This document shows positions 50,789-59,961 of a stretch of 64,000 nt of DNA, one piece after another. The notes under the pieces are model-generated. The model had not been told where the DNA came from. It ran no database searches and worked only from the letters and a program-made list of their open reading frames with translations. The DNA comes from Streptomyces genisteinicus. Its GTDB lineage: Bacteria > Actinomycetota > Actinomycetes > Streptomycetales > Streptomycetaceae. Each line of letters starts with the position of its first letter. Position 1 is the stretch's first letter. The stretch lies in contig NZ_CP060825.1 in the NCBI RefSeq assembly GCF_014489615.1, forward strand, positions 6,432,001-6,496,000. Reading direction: 5' to 3'. A program made the translations under genes and the position numbers.

Positions 50789-50818
50789 CGTATACGGGTT
50801 TCAGTGTCCCTGATTGAA
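50789..50818 (-). promoter_or_regulatory. Promoter of the LAL regulator gene
   Basis: On the minus strand, TTCAAT (50818-50813) and TATACG (50794-50789) are separated by 18 bp, a reasonable sigma-70-like pair. The transcript would start near 50782. Confidence 0.45.
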
Positions 50819-50953
50819 CCCCTTGTGCCCGAACCACCAGTGTTGTGCTGCCGCAGAAGATCTGCATGGCTGTCGACGGCCGGCGGGCACCCCCGCCCCC
50901 ACGGCCGCTGGACCTGGTGAAGGGCGAGACCGCCCGACCGAACAGGAGCCCAA

Positions 50954-51994
50954 GTGATCGCCATTGAACGTGCCTCGGAACCGGCCCGGCAACGGGCCGG
51001 TCCGACTGCCGCCCTGCGAGGCCTGGCCCACTGCGCGATGCCGGCCTCACCCGAAGCGGCTCGCCGACTACGGCGCTTCGCCCGGGCAGTCGCACGCCGA
51101 TGGCGACTGGCCGAGGACTTCGACGAAGCGCTGTCGATCATCGTCACCGAACTGGTGACGAACGTGGTGATGCACAGCGGCAGTCCCTGGGTGTCCACCG
51201 TCATCGCCGTCCGCGGCGACGCGCTCACGGTCGAGGTCATGGACGGAGGCTGCTGGAAGCACCGCAGCGACCGCCGGCAGGAGCCGCTCGACGCGGACGT
51301 CCCCTGCGGGCGCGGCCTGCGCCTGGTCGACGCCTATGCCCACCGCACCGTCGCCCGCCGGTCCGGGACCGGGAGCGTGGTGCTCGCGGAGATCTCCCTC
51401 GACGGGGACCGGGCGGCGCGCGAACGGGCCGGGAACACGGCCGAAGCCCTCTGCGCGGAGGCGGACCCGGGCGACCGGGACCCGTACGACGGCGACGCGG
51501 ACCCGTACGACGGCGACGCGAACCCGTACGACGGCGGCCGTGAGCAGGCTGCTCCGGCCGCGTACGACGCACCCGCCGTGGGTTCCCGCGGTGGTGCCCC
51601 CGTGCCGCCACGCGGCACCGCCCCGCAGCACGGCACCGCCCCGCCGCGCGCCGCCGACCCGCCGTCCCGCCAGGCCGCGACGCCGCCCGGAGCGGGCGCG
51701 GCGTACGGGGCCGGTGCACCCCCCGAGCGGCCTGCCGGCGGCGGCAGCGCCACGGGGGAGACCCGCGGCACGCCCGGCCCGGAACAGCACTCCCACCCGG
51801 CCCTCGGACCGGAGGAGGATCCGGACCTGGAGCTGGAGGTGGAGCTGGAGTTCGCGGACGCCCTCGGCGACCGGAACCCGGCGGAGCGCGACCGCGAGCT
51901 GGCCGAGGAACTCGACGACATGGAGATCGAGGAGATGGAACGCGACCTCGGTCTGGAGCTGGAGCTGGACCTGGACCTGGACCCGCGCTCCTGA
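50954..51994 (+). CDS. RsbW-like ATP-binding protein with tandem repeats and acidic tail
   Basis: 346 residues from GTG 50954, with CAGGAG at 50943-50948. The first 150 residues are a HATPase (serine-kinase anti-sigma type): EALSIIVTELVTNVVMHSGS is the N-box and VEVMDGGC with CGRGLRLVDAYAHR follow. Residues 176-195 hold three copies of a DPYDGDA heptad from a 21-nt tandem repeat (51479-51538). A Pro/Ala-rich linker comes next. The last 60 residues are extremely acidic with alternating Glu/Asp and Leu (LELEVELEF, LELELDLDLD). The tail is not part of the usual family and may bind a basic partner or calcium. Confidence 0.82.
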   Translation: MIAIERASEPARQRAGPTAALRGLAHCAMPASPEAARRLRRFARAVARRWRLAEDFDEALSIIVTELVTNVVMHSGSPWVSTVIAVRGDALTVEVMDGGCWKHRSDRRQEPLDADVPCGRGLRLVDAYAHRTVARRSGTGSVVLAEISLDGDRAARERAGNTAEALCAEADPGDRDPYDGDADPYDGDANPYDGGREQAAPAAYDAPAVGSRGGAPVPPRGTAPQHGTAPPRAADPPSRQAATPPGAGAAYGAGAPPERPAGGGSATGETRGTPGPEQHSHPALGPEEDPDLELEVELEFADALGDRNPAERDRELAEELDDMEIEEMERDLGLELELDLDLDPRS

Positions 51995-52391
51995 CCTGCC
52001 CGGTACCGGTCGGCGGCCCCCTCCGTGCCGGTCCCGCCCGGTGTGGTCACGCCGGTCCGGGTGCGGCGTGCGCGGCGGCCGGTCCGGGCCTGGTCCGTGG
52101 CGGCTCCGGTCTGTGGTGCTCCCGGGGGCCGGTGCGCCGGCGCGGGTGTACAGCCGCGGCTCGTTCGTGTCCGTGACCCGTGACCCGTGACCCGTGGCTC
52201 GTGGCTCGTGACCCGTGACCCGTGGTCGGTGGTCCGGTGCCGGTGCCGGTGCCGGTCGGGGTCGCCCTGCCCGCTCCGGGCCCGGCGCGCGGCGGTCCGT
52301 CCGCGTTCCCGACCCGTGCGGTCCCCGCCGCCTTGCCCGCGCCCGCGCCCGCTCCCGGGCGCCGGCACCGCGCCCCCGCGACCGGGGCGCG
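51995..52391. other. Intergenic region with heptamer tandem repeats
   Basis: No gene is seen. Between 52168 and 52233 the heptamer CCGTGAC and close variants (CGTGGCT, CGTGACC) are repeated about nine times. The flanks are GC-rich and simple. It separates the convergent ATP-binding and xylulokinase genes. Confidence 0.7.
52168..52233. repeat. Degenerate CCGTGAC tandem repeat
   Basis: About nine 7-bp units (GTGACCC, GTGGCTC, GTGGTCG) run head to tail. The length is likely to vary between strains. Confidence 0.75.
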
Positions 52392-53876
52392 TCAGGACAG
52401 CAGCGGACCCGACGCGCGGTCCAGGACGGAGGAGACCCGCTCCCAGGTCTCGGTGTCGCGCTCCACGGCGTCGAGCGCACGGCCGGAGCCGGTTCCCCAC
52501 TCCGTCGCGACAGCGACGGCGTCGTCGCCCGACGCGGCGGACGCGGCGAGCGCGGCGGCGCCGAGGGCCACCAGTTCGGTGCTCTCGGGGACGATCAGCG
52601 GCCTGCCCGACAGCCGGCGCACCGTCTCGACCCAGTACCGCCCCTGCGCGCCGCCGCCCACCAGCCGCAGCGGCCGGTCCGCCGCGCCGGGGGCGGCCGG
52701 GTCCTCGCCGCAGGCCCGGGTCACCTCGTCCAGCGCGCGCAGCACGGTGACCACGGCGCCCTCGTAGGCGGCGCCGAGGATCTGCTGCCCGGTGGTGGCG
52801 TGGCGCAGGCCCGTCAGCAGCCCGGAGGCGCCGGGCAGGTCGGGGGTGCGTTCGCCGTCGAGATACGGCAGCAGCACCAGCTCGCCCCCGGGCCGTGCCG
52901 CCTCGCGCTCCAGGCCCAGCAGGGCCGCGACCTTGTCGACGGCGAGGGTGCAGTTGAGGGTGCACGCCAGCGGCAGATACGTGCCGTCGGCGGCGGCGAA
53001 TCCGGCGAGGGCGGGTGACGCGGGCCGTGACCGGGTCGCCGCGAAGACCGTGCCCGAGGTGCCGAGGCTCAGTACCGGATGGTCGAGCAGTCCCGCGCCG
53101 CCCAGGCCGAGGCCGACCGCGGCGGCCATGTTGTCGCCCGTTCCGGCGGCGACGGCGATGCCGGCGGGCAGGCCCAGCTCGGCCGCCGCGGCGGCCGTCA
53201 GGCTGCCCACCCGGGTGCCGCCGGCCGGTGCGACGGCCGGCAGCAGGGAGGGGTCGAGGCCGATCAGATCGAGCAGTTCGGGGTCGTACGCGCCGGTCGC
53301 CGTCGAGTACCAGCAGGTGCCGGAGGCGTCCCCGGGGTCCGTGGCGGCGACGCCGCAGAGGCGCTCGGTGAGGAAGTCGTGCGGCAGGCGCACCGCGGCG
53401 GCCGCCTTCGCCGCGGCCGGGTCGTGTTCGCGGAGCCACTGCCACTTCGACGCCGTCATCGAGGCGACCGGCACCGAGCCCGTGCGGGCGGTCCAGGCGC
53501 CGGCGCCGCCGAGGGCCTCGGTGAGCGCCGCGGCCTGGGGCGCGGAGCGGGTGTCGTTCCACAGCAGCGCCGGGCGCAGCGGGACGCCCGCGCCGTCGAG
53601 CACGACCAGCCCGTGCTGCTGGCCCGCCACCGCGATCCCGGTGACGGCCGAGGCGTCGGCACCCGCGGCGCGGAGGGCGTTGAGGCCCTCCGCGACCGCG
53701 TCCCGCAGGGCGCTCCACCAGATCGCGGGGTCGCTCTCCCGCGCGCCTCCCTCGCCGGTCACCCGGTGCGGCGCGCGTCCGACGGCCAGCAGCCGGCCGG
53801 TCGCGGCGTCGGTGAACGCCGCCTTCGTGGACTGTGTCGAACTGTCCACCCCGATGACGACCGCGTTCGCCGGCAT
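52392..53876 (-). CDS. xylB: Xylulokinase
   Basis: 494 residues from ATG 53876, with GGAGG on the minus strand 8 nt upstream. The FGGY-kinase hallmarks are present: VIGVDSSTQSTKAAFTDA (about 7-24), GIAVAGQQHGLVVLD, LLWNDTRS and the GTGDNMAAAVGLGL and SLGTSGTVFA phosphate-binding loops. It phosphorylates D-xylulose to feed the pentose phosphate pathway. It is divergent from xylA, with operator-like repeats between them, so both are probably controlled by the ROK repressor at 55389. Confidence 0.95.
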   Translation of the reverse strand: MPANAVVIGVDSSTQSTKAAFTDAATGRLLAVGRAPHRVTGEGGARESDPAIWWSALRDAVAEGLNALRAAGADASAVTGIAVAGQQHGLVVLDGAGVPLRPALLWNDTRSAPQAAALTEALGGAGAWTARTGSVPVASMTASKWQWLREHDPAAAKAAAAVRLPHDFLTERLCGVAATDPGDASGTCWYSTATGAYDPELLDLIGLDPSLLPAVAPAGGTRVGSLTAAAAAELGLPAGIAVAAGTGDNMAAAVGLGLGGAGLLDHPVLSLGTSGTVFAATRSRPASPALAGFAAADGTYLPLACTLNCTLAVDKVAALLGLEREAARPGGELVLLPYLDGERTPDLPGASGLLTGLRHATTGQQILGAAYEGAVVTVLRALDEVTRACGEDPAAPGAADRPLRLVGGGAQGRYWVETVRRLSGRPLIVPESTELVALGAAALAASAASGDDAVAVATEWGTGSGRALDAVERDTETWERVSSVLDRASGPLLS

Positions 53877-53917
53877 GGCTCCACCTCCGCTCCTGGGCAC
53901 CGCCTATTTGGCAGGTG

Positions 53918-54018
53918 CGCAAACAAATTACTCCACGTCGATCCGCTGCAACAGGTGTGGAGGGTCTTCTGCGATCCCGGGTTCGTGTGCATTATTAGTA
54001 AAGCAAGAAAACAAACCC
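53918..54018. promoter_or_regulatory. Divergent xylB-xylA control region
   Basis: Half-sites reminiscent of XylR operators of Gram-positive bacteria are present: CGCAAACAAATTA at 53918-53930, and the AT-richer TTATTAGTAAAGCAAG at 53992-54007 running into AAAACAAACCC at 54008-54018. The latter carries likely -10 sequences for xylA. The AT content is far above the surroundings. The ROK-family repressor is encoded just beyond xylA. Confidence 0.65.
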
Positions 54019-54041
54019 GTGAGCCCAAGGCGGACTGAGCC

Positions 54042-55211
54042 ATGACGGAACGCTTCACCCCCACCCCCGACCACAAGTTCAGCTTCGGCCTGTGGACCGT
54101 CGGCTGGCAGGGCAGGGACCCCTTCGGAGACGCGACCCGCCCCCAGCTGGACCCGGCCGAGTCGGTCCGGCGCCTCGCGGAGCTGGGCGCGTACGGCGTC
54201 ACCTTCCACGACGACGACCTCATCCCCTTCGGATCGGGCGAGTCCGAGCGGGAGGCGCACATCAAGCGCTTCCGCCAGGCGCTCGACGACACCGGCCTGA
54301 TCGTGCCGATGGCGACCACCAACCTCTTCACCCACCCCGTCTTCAAGGACGGCGGCTTCACCGCGAACGACCGCGACGTGCGCCGCTACGCCCTGCGCAA
54401 GACCATCCGCAACATCGACCTGGCCGCCGAACTCGGCGCCCGGACCTATGTCGCATGGGGCGGACGCGAGGGCGCCGAGTCCGGCGCCGCCAAGGACGTG
54501 CGCGTGGCGCTCGACCGGATGAAGGAAGCGTTCGACCTCCTCGGCGCGTACGTGACGGAGCAGGGCTACGACCTCCGCTTCGCCATCGAGCCGAAGCCCA
54601 ACGAGCCCCGCGGCGACATCCTGCTGCCGACGGTCGGCCACGCCCTCGCCTTCATCGAGCGCCTGGAGCGCCCGGAGCTCTACGGCGTCAACCCGGAGGT
54701 CGGGCACGAGCAGATGGCGGGTCTCAACTTCCCGCACTCGATCGCCCAGGCGCTGTGGGCCGACAAGCTCTTCCACATCGACCTCAACGGCCAGAGCGGC
54801 ATCAAGTACGACCAGGACCTGCGCTTCGGCGCGGGCGACCTGCGGTCCGCGTTCTGGCTCGTGGACCTGCTGGAGAGCGCCGGCTACGAGGGCCCGAGGC
54901 ACTTCGACTTCAAGCCGCCGCGCACGGAGGACTTCGACGGCGTGTGGGAGTCGGCCGCGGGCTGCATGCGCAACTACCTGATCCTCAAGGAGCGTGCCGA
55001 GGCCTTCCGCTCCGACCCCGAGGTCGTCGAGGCGCTGCGCGCCTCCCGCCTGGACGAGCTGGCCCGCCCCACCGCGGAGGACGGGCTGGCCGGACTCCTC
55101 GCGGACCGCGCCTCGTTCGAGGACTTCGACGTGGACGCGGCGGCCGAGCGCGGCATGGCGTTCGAGCGCCTGGACCAGCTCGCGATGGACCACCTCCTCG
55201 GCGCCCGCTGA
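54042..55211 (+). CDS. xylA: Xylose isomerase
   Basis: 389 residues, starting MTERFTPTPDHKFSFGLWTV, the classic Streptomyces type-I enzyme. Active-site residues are visible: His56 and Asp59 in VTFHDDDL, Glu183 and Lys185 in AIEPKPNEPRGD, and the metal-site run GVNPEVGHEQMAG and HIDLNGQSGIKYDQDLRFG. It converts D-xylose to D-xylulose and needs Mg or Co. Full length and no unusual change are seen. AAGG at 54027-54030 is the likely ribosome site. Confidence 0.98.
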   Translation: MTERFTPTPDHKFSFGLWTVGWQGRDPFGDATRPQLDPAESVRRLAELGAYGVTFHDDDLIPFGSGESEREAHIKRFRQALDDTGLIVPMATTNLFTHPVFKDGGFTANDRDVRRYALRKTIRNIDLAAELGARTYVAWGGREGAESGAAKDVRVALDRMKEAFDLLGAYVTEQGYDLRFAIEPKPNEPRGDILLPTVGHALAFIERLERPELYGVNPEVGHEQMAGLNFPHSIAQALWADKLFHIDLNGQSGIKYDQDLRFGAGDLRSAFWLVDLLESAGYEGPRHFDFKPPRTEDFDGVWESAAGCMRNYLILKERAEAFRSDPEVVEALRASRLDELARPTAEDGLAGLLADRASFEDFDVDAAAERGMAFERLDQLAMDHLLGAR

Positions 55212-55304
55212 CCCGGGCGGCCGCGGCAGCGGCCCGGTGCTCCAGGAGCCCGCGCCGTCGCAGGCAGGGCACCGCGCCACCGCCCGGCCCGTGCGACGAG
55301 CCCC

Positions 55305-55338
55305 CGGCCCGCCGGCGTCCCCGGACGCCGGCGGGCCG
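55305..55338. terminator. Bidirectional terminator between xylA and xylR
   Basis: A perfect 16-bp stem (55305-55320 and 55323-55338) with a minimal loop sits midway between the convergent xylA and xylR stop codons. Confidence 0.85.
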
Positions 55339-55388
55339 TCCGCGTGTGCCGCCCGCCCGACCGGGCGCCGCGGGCGCTCCCGCGCCCG

Positions 55389-56657
55389 CTACGCCTCGTC
55401 GAAGCGCGCGTAGGCCACCGGGTCGGCGAGTGCGTCCTGGAGGACGAGGGCGGCCGCGCCGCGGGCCGCGTCGGCCGCGGGAGAGGCGGCCCGCAGGCGG
55501 ACCCCCTCGGCGGGCCACAGGCCCGACACCACCCGGGTCGCCAGCTCCGCCCCGGCCGGCGGACCCAGCCACGGGAGCAGGTCGCGGTAGATCCCGCCGA
55601 GGACGACCGCGTCCGGGTCGAACAGGTTGACCGCCCCCGACAGGACCCGCCCGAGCATCGTGCCCGCGCCGGTCAGCGCGGCCAGCGCGCGCGGCTCCCC
55701 GGCGGCCGCCCTGCGGGCCAGCTCGGCGACCCCGTGCGCGCCGGACCGCTCGTCCAGACCGGCGGCCCGCAGCAGGGCGGCCTGTCCGGCGTACTGCTCC
55801 AGGCAGCCGCGAGCCCCGCACCGGCACAGCGGGCCGTCGTCGGCGACGGAGACGTGCCCGATCTCGCCGGCGAAACCGTTCGCCCCGCGCAGCAGTTCGC
55901 CGTCGAGGACCAGCGCCCCGCCGACGCCGATCTCGCCCGTCAGATAGAGGAAGCTGCGGGCCTCGCCCAGGCCGCCGAACCACAGCTCGGCGAGGGCCGC
56001 CAGGTTGGCCTCGTTCTCCGATCGGACCTGCGGCCGCCGCAGGTCCGGCCGCAGGGCGGCCAGGGCCTCGGCGAACGGCGTCCGCGCGTCCACGTCCCGC
56101 CACCCCAGATTCGGCGCCTCGCGCACGGTGCCCTGGGTGACGAGCCCGGGGAGCGCCAGGGCCGCGCCCATCGGCCGCAGGTCCTGCTCGGCCGCCGACA
56201 GCAGCGCCCGCGCCGCGATCGCCGCGGCGCGCGAGAAGACGAGCGCCGGGTCGGCGCCGCGGTTGTCGAGGTGCTCGACCAGGCGCACCCGGTCCGTCCC
56301 GGAGAGGTCCGCCACGCACACCGACACGTAGTCGACGTTGATCTCGACGCCCACGCCCGCGAGCCCCGTGCGCGCCACCTTCAGCACGGTCCCCGGCCGT
56401 CCGGCCTGTCCGCTGAAGGTCTTGCCCGACTCCGTCAGGAACCCGCTCTCCATCAGCTGCTCGACGAGCGACGACACGGCGGCACGGGTGAGCCCGACGC
56501 GTCCGGCGACACCGGCGCGGGTCGCCTCGCCCTCGTCGCGGACCGCGCGCAGGACGAGGCTCAGGTTGTGCCGCCGCACCGTCTCGCGATCGGCCTTCGG
56601 CTCCAGGGGGGTCAGGGCGGGACGGGCCCCCTGGCTGCCGGTGTGATTGCCGTTCAT
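55389..56657 (-). CDS. xylR: ROK-family xylose repressor
   Basis: 422 residues from ATG 56657. A MarR-like winged helix (about 28-85; NLSLVLRAVRDEGEATRAGV, then GRVGLTRAAVSSLVEQLMES) precedes the ROK kinase-like domain. The ROK zinc motif is CRCGARGCLEQY, and the sugar-site region is GALVLDGELLRGANGFAGEIGH. Position next to xylA and xylB and family membership make it the xylose repressor. It lies 51 bp downstream of the FAD oxidoreductase gene on the same strand and could receive read-through. Confidence 0.9.
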   Translation of the reverse strand: MNGNHTGSQGARPALTPLEPKADRETVRRHNLSLVLRAVRDEGEATRAGVAGRVGLTRAAVSSLVEQLMESGFLTESGKTFSGQAGRPGTVLKVARTGLAGVGVEINVDYVSVCVADLSGTDRVRLVEHLDNRGADPALVFSRAAAIAARALLSAAEQDLRPMGAALALPGLVTQGTVREAPNLGWRDVDARTPFAEALAALRPDLRRPQVRSENEANLAALAELWFGGLGEARSFLYLTGEIGVGGALVLDGELLRGANGFAGEIGHVSVADDGPLCRCGARGCLEQYAGQAALLRAAGLDERSGAHGVAELARRAAAGEPRALAALTGAGTMLGRVLSGAVNLFDPDAVVLGGIYRDLLPWLGPPAGAELATRVVSGLWPAEGVRLRAASPAADAARGAAALVLQDALADPVAYARFDEA

Positions 56658-56708
56658 CGTGATCCCGACCCTAGCCGGTGGCCGTCTCCCGCTGCCCGTC
56701 GCCCGGCG

Positions 56709-58166
56709 CTACGCGTCCGCCCGGTCCGGCTCCCGTTCCGGCTCGCACGGTTCCTTCGCGATCCGCAGCTCCTCGGCGGTCAGCGGCGGTCCGGGCAGCG
56801 GCGGCAGTTTCGGGCCGCGCAGCACGGCCAGCGCCACCTCCGGTCGTGCCAGCGACGCCAGCGGGGCCGACAGGGTCATGACGTCGAACAGGGCCCTGGT
56901 GACCAGGGGGCGGCCGGTCGCCGTGAGCATCAGCCGGTCGACGTAGCGCCGGAGCAGGTCGGCGCCGGGCCCGGACGCCTTGCCGACGGCCCCCGGGTAG
57001 AGGATGTCCTGACCGGTGGCGAGGTCCCAGGCCGTGGAGACGGGGCCGGCCACCGCCTTCTGCACCCGGCGGGCCAGCCCCGGTGCGGTGATCCGCTGCC
57101 CGGCGAGGGCGGACCGCAGGGCGAGGACGCCCTGCGCGGCGACCGACATGCCGTGCCCGTACACGGGGTTGTAGGTGGCGACGGAGTCGCCGATCGCGAC
57201 GAAGCCCTCCGGCCAGCCGGAGATCTTCTCGTAGTAGCGCCGCCGGTTGACCGTGGAGCGGTTGACGACGACGTCGGTGAGGGCCTCGGCGTGCGAGATG
57301 AGCTCGCCGACGATCGGGTGCCGCACGGAGCGGGCGAAGTCCTCGAACTCGTCGGCGGCGCCCGACGGCTGGCCGCCCCGGGTGCCGGAGAGGGTCACCA
57401 GCCAGCGTCCGCCCTCCAGCGGCACGATGGTCGCCGTCCGGCCGGGCCGCGGTTCGCGGGCGTCGGCCTGGACGTTGACCACCGGGAAGTCCTCCGACCC
57501 GGCGGGGGCCCGGTAGAGGCGGCTGGCGTAGGCGAGACCGGAGTCGACCTTCTCCTCGGTGACCTCCTCGACGCCGAGGGAGCGCAGCCACTCCGGGGCG
57601 CGCGAGCCGCGTCCGCTCGCGTCGACGACCAGGTCGGCGTCGAGCGTCCGCTCCGCGCCGTCGGCGGTGCGCACCCGGACGCCGCGCACCCGCGCGGCGG
57701 TGCCGCCGAGCCCGAGGAGTTCGGTGCGCTGGAGCAGGGTGACGCCGGGCAGGGCGAGGACCTGCTCGCGGACCGTCCAGTCCAGCAGGTCGCGGCTGCA
57801 CGCGATCAGGAACTGCATCTCGGGAAAGCGGCGGAACCAGCCGAGCGCCGTCATGGAGACCAGCCCGGTCGGCAGCGGGATGCGCCGCGCTCCGGCGGCG
57901 AGCCACCGCTCGGTGGTCCCCGGCACCAGGGACTCGATCGCCCGTGCGCCGCCGGACCACAGCAGATGCGCGTGATGTGCCTGCGGGAGGCTCCGGCGGG
58001 AGTGCGGTCCGTCGGGGAGGCTGTCGCGCTCGACGACGGTGACCTCGTCGACGTGGGCCGACAGGGCGGCGGCGGCCAGCATGCCGGCCAGGCCGCCGCC
58101 GATGACGACCGCGGTGCGGGCCGTGCCCCGGCCCGCCGGCCGGCTGGTTCTCAGGGGATCGCTCAT
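56709..58166 (-). CDS. FAD-dependent monooxygenase-like oxidoreductase
   Basis: 485 residues from ATG 58166, overlapping the preceding MAB_1171c gene by ATGA. The FAD site is AVVIGGGLAGMLAAAALSAH (about residues 19-38) with the ribose Glu in VTVVERD. The later GDSVATYNPVYGHGMSVAAQG is the second FAD motif of the UbiH/PHBH group. A DADLVVDASGRGSRAPEWL stretch is also typical. It probably hydroxylates or oxidises a small hydrophobic compound. Last gene of a four-gene unit with a metallopeptidase and an XRE regulator. Confidence 0.88.
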   Translation of the reverse strand: MSDPLRTSRPAGRGTARTAVVIGGGLAGMLAAAALSAHVDEVTVVERDSLPDGPHSRRSLPQAHHAHLLWSGGARAIESLVPGTTERWLAAGARRIPLPTGLVSMTALGWFRRFPEMQFLIACSRDLLDWTVREQVLALPGVTLLQRTELLGLGGTAARVRGVRVRTADGAERTLDADLVVDASGRGSRAPEWLRSLGVEEVTEEKVDSGLAYASRLYRAPAGSEDFPVVNVQADAREPRPGRTATIVPLEGGRWLVTLSGTRGGQPSGAADEFEDFARSVRHPIVGELISHAEALTDVVVNRSTVNRRRYYEKISGWPEGFVAIGDSVATYNPVYGHGMSVAAQGVLALRSALAGQRITAPGLARRVQKAVAGPVSTAWDLATGQDILYPGAVGKASGPGADLLRRYVDRLMLTATGRPLVTRALFDVMTLSAPLASLARPEVALAVLRGPKLPPLPGPPLTAEELRIAKEPCEPEREPDRADA

Positions 58167-59350
58167 GTGGTGCCGCTCTCCGACCTGGCGGCGCGCGTGC
58201 GCGCCGCCGCTACGACGGGTGACTGTCGCAGCGCGAGAGACATGCGCACCAGATCGCGCGGTCCTTCGGCTGCCCGGGATGTGTAGGTCTGGGCAGAGCT
58301 TACGATCTCGCCCTCGGGATCGTCCGCCCGGGCCCTGAGTGCGGCGGCGACCATCGAGGCGTCGCCGACGGCCTGGGCCTCGCGCGGGCCGGCGCCGGCG
58401 GCCGCCGCCTCCTCGCGGGCGGCGGCGCGCAACTCCTGGTCGAAGTACGGGTCGAGCTGGAGCAGGCCGTCGTGGATGTCCGACTCCCGCTGCGTCACGC
58501 GCAGTTCGACGGGGGAGAGGAGCGCGATCCGCACGGTCGGGGTGCCCGCGGGCGCGGTGCTGCGCAGGGCGTGCCACAGGGTGCCGAGCTGCCGGTACGC
58601 GGTCCAGGCGTGCCAGTGGTCCGACAGCCGCTGGCCGACCAGGGGCAGGACGAAGCCGACCGCGCTGAGCAGCGCGCCGGCCGACGCCAGCGGCGGTGCC
58701 ACGACGCTGCTGAGGCCGTCCCAGTCGGTGCCGGCCCAGCGGGCGAAGACGGCCGCGAACTTGGTCACCCCGTAGCCGAGGTTGAACAGCGAACCCACCA
58801 CGATGGCGGAGAGCCCGCCGCGCAGCCAGCCGCTCACCTGGGTCGACCACCGCCAGCACAGCACGGTCATGCCGACCGCCGCCACGCTGTGCGCGACGAG
58901 GTACAGCACGATCATCTCGCGGACGTACGGGGTGTTGGCGTAGTGGGTGTCGAGGTCGCGCAGCCGTTCCTCGGGCGCGGAGCCCAGCGCGAACAGCACG
59001 ACGAGCAGGACGACCACCACGCCGTAGCCGGCCACCAGGCGTTGGGAGGTGCGGCGGGTCTCCTCGGGCGGCCCGCCCCGCCAGTTGACCAGCAGGACCA
59101 GGCAGGAGGCGCTGAACGCGGAGAGGATGCAGTACACCAGCGGCCCCGAGATGTTCGGGACGCCGGTGATGCTGTTCACCGCGGCGATCGTCGGCGGCGC
59201 GGCGAAGAAGAACGTGGAGGAGCCGAGCAGCAGCAGCGCGCAGACGGACCGCAGCAGCGGGTCACGCCAGTCGCGTACCAGCCCGGGGAGCTTGAACGCC
59301 AGCGCGACGGCGAGGGCCGCGGCCGGTATGTAGTAGTCCGATCCGTCCAC
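58163..59350 (-). CDS. MAB_1171c-family membrane protein (putative transporter or receptor)
   Basis: 395 residues from GTG 59350, 3 bp after the metallopeptidase stop. Seven to eight membrane helices span about 7-245 (YYIPAAALAVALAFKLPGLV, LLLGSSTFFFAAPPTIAAVN, LVAGYGVVVVLLVVLFALGS and others). A cytosolic C-terminal half follows: WHAWTAYRQLGTLWHALRST, RESDIHDGLLQLDPYF. This is the hallmark of the MAB_1171c family, which has no proven function. The constant pairing with ImmA-like peptidases and XRE regulators suggests a signalling membrane protein rather than a plain transporter; that is inference. Confidence 0.85.
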   Translation of the reverse strand: MDGSDYYIPAAALAVALAFKLPGLVRDWRDPLLRSVCALLLLGSSTFFFAAPPTIAAVNSITGVPNISGPLVYCILSAFSASCLVLLVNWRGGPPEETRRTSQRLVAGYGVVVVLLVVLFALGSAPEERLRDLDTHYANTPYVREMIVLYLVAHSVAAVGMTVLCWRWSTQVSGWLRGGLSAIVVGSLFNLGYGVTKFAAVFARWAGTDWDGLSSVVAPPLASAGALLSAVGFVLPLVGQRLSDHWHAWTAYRQLGTLWHALRSTAPAGTPTVRIALLSPVELRVTQRESDIHDGLLQLDPYFDQELRAAAREEAAAAGAGPREAQAVGDASMVAAALRARADDPEGEIVSSAQTYTSRAAEGPRDLVRMSLALRQSPVVAAARTRAARSESGTT

Positions 59351-59353
59351 GCA

Positions 59354-59902
59354 TCAGCCCTGTGGCCCGCGGTAGCCGAGCGACGCTCCGATGCGTCCCT
59401 CCAGCCCGTCGCGGCACACCGGTCCGCGGCCGCTGGAGCCCGCCAGCCAGGCCCGGCACTTGCTGCCGAGCAGCAGGCCGAAGCTCTCCGCCTCGCGCTC
59501 CTCGGTGACGTCCGAACGCGAGCGGGCCGCGACCCTCAGCACGGTGGCCTGGAGGTCGGCCTCGTCGGTGAGCAGGCGTGCGGCGACGGCGGCGCCGTCG
59601 ACGTGGTGGCTGCAGTGTCCGGCGTTCATGTGCCACAGCTCATGGCCGAGAATGACCAGTTGGTGGTCGGGAGCGGTGCGCTCCTCGATCACCACCAGGT
59701 CCTGTTCGGCCATGTCCAGCCACAGGCCGCTCGCGGTACCCGGCGGGAAGGAGGCCATGCGGTAGCGCACCGGCCTGCCGCGGCGTCTGCTCATGCCGTC
59801 GCAGAGCGCCCGGTAGAGATCGGCGGGTTCGGCGGGGGCGGGCAGGTCGATCCCGGCGACCAGCTCGCCGCACAGCCTGCGCATGTCCTTGCCTATGCTC
59901 AC
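59354..59902 (-). CDS. ImmA/IrrE-like zinc metallopeptidase
   Basis: 182 residues from GTG 59902. The HExxH-type zinc site is LVILGHELWHMNAGH (about residues 82-96), followed by a distal Glu in TEEREAESFGLLL, as in ImmA/IrrE peptidases. Such enzymes cleave XRE-type repressors or their partners in response to stress. An XRE regulator gene lies 59 bp upstream on the same strand, a likely target. It is often annotated only as a toxin component of toxin-antitoxin systems. Confidence 0.85.
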   Translation of the reverse strand: MSIGKDMRRLCGELVAGIDLPAPAEPADLYRALCDGMSRRRGRPVRYRMASFPPGTASGLWLDMAEQDLVVIEERTAPDHQLVILGHELWHMNAGHCSHHVDGAAVAARLLTDEADLQATVLRVAARSRSDVTEEREAESFGLLLGSKCRAWLAGSSGRGPVCRDGLEGRIGASLGYRGPQG

Positions 59903-59961
59903 CGCTCTCCTCTCGCGCCCGCACCGGTGGGGACACGTACGAATTCAGGCCTGCCCGGACA

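Noticed and set aside
46909..50817. 1302-codon plus-strand frame opposite the LAL regulator
   Set aside because: The LAL gene on the other strand has clear ATPase and LuxR motifs; the plus-strand product has none.
55344..58286. 980-codon plus-strand frame over xylR and the FAD gene
   Set aside because: Antisense shadow of two well-supported genes.
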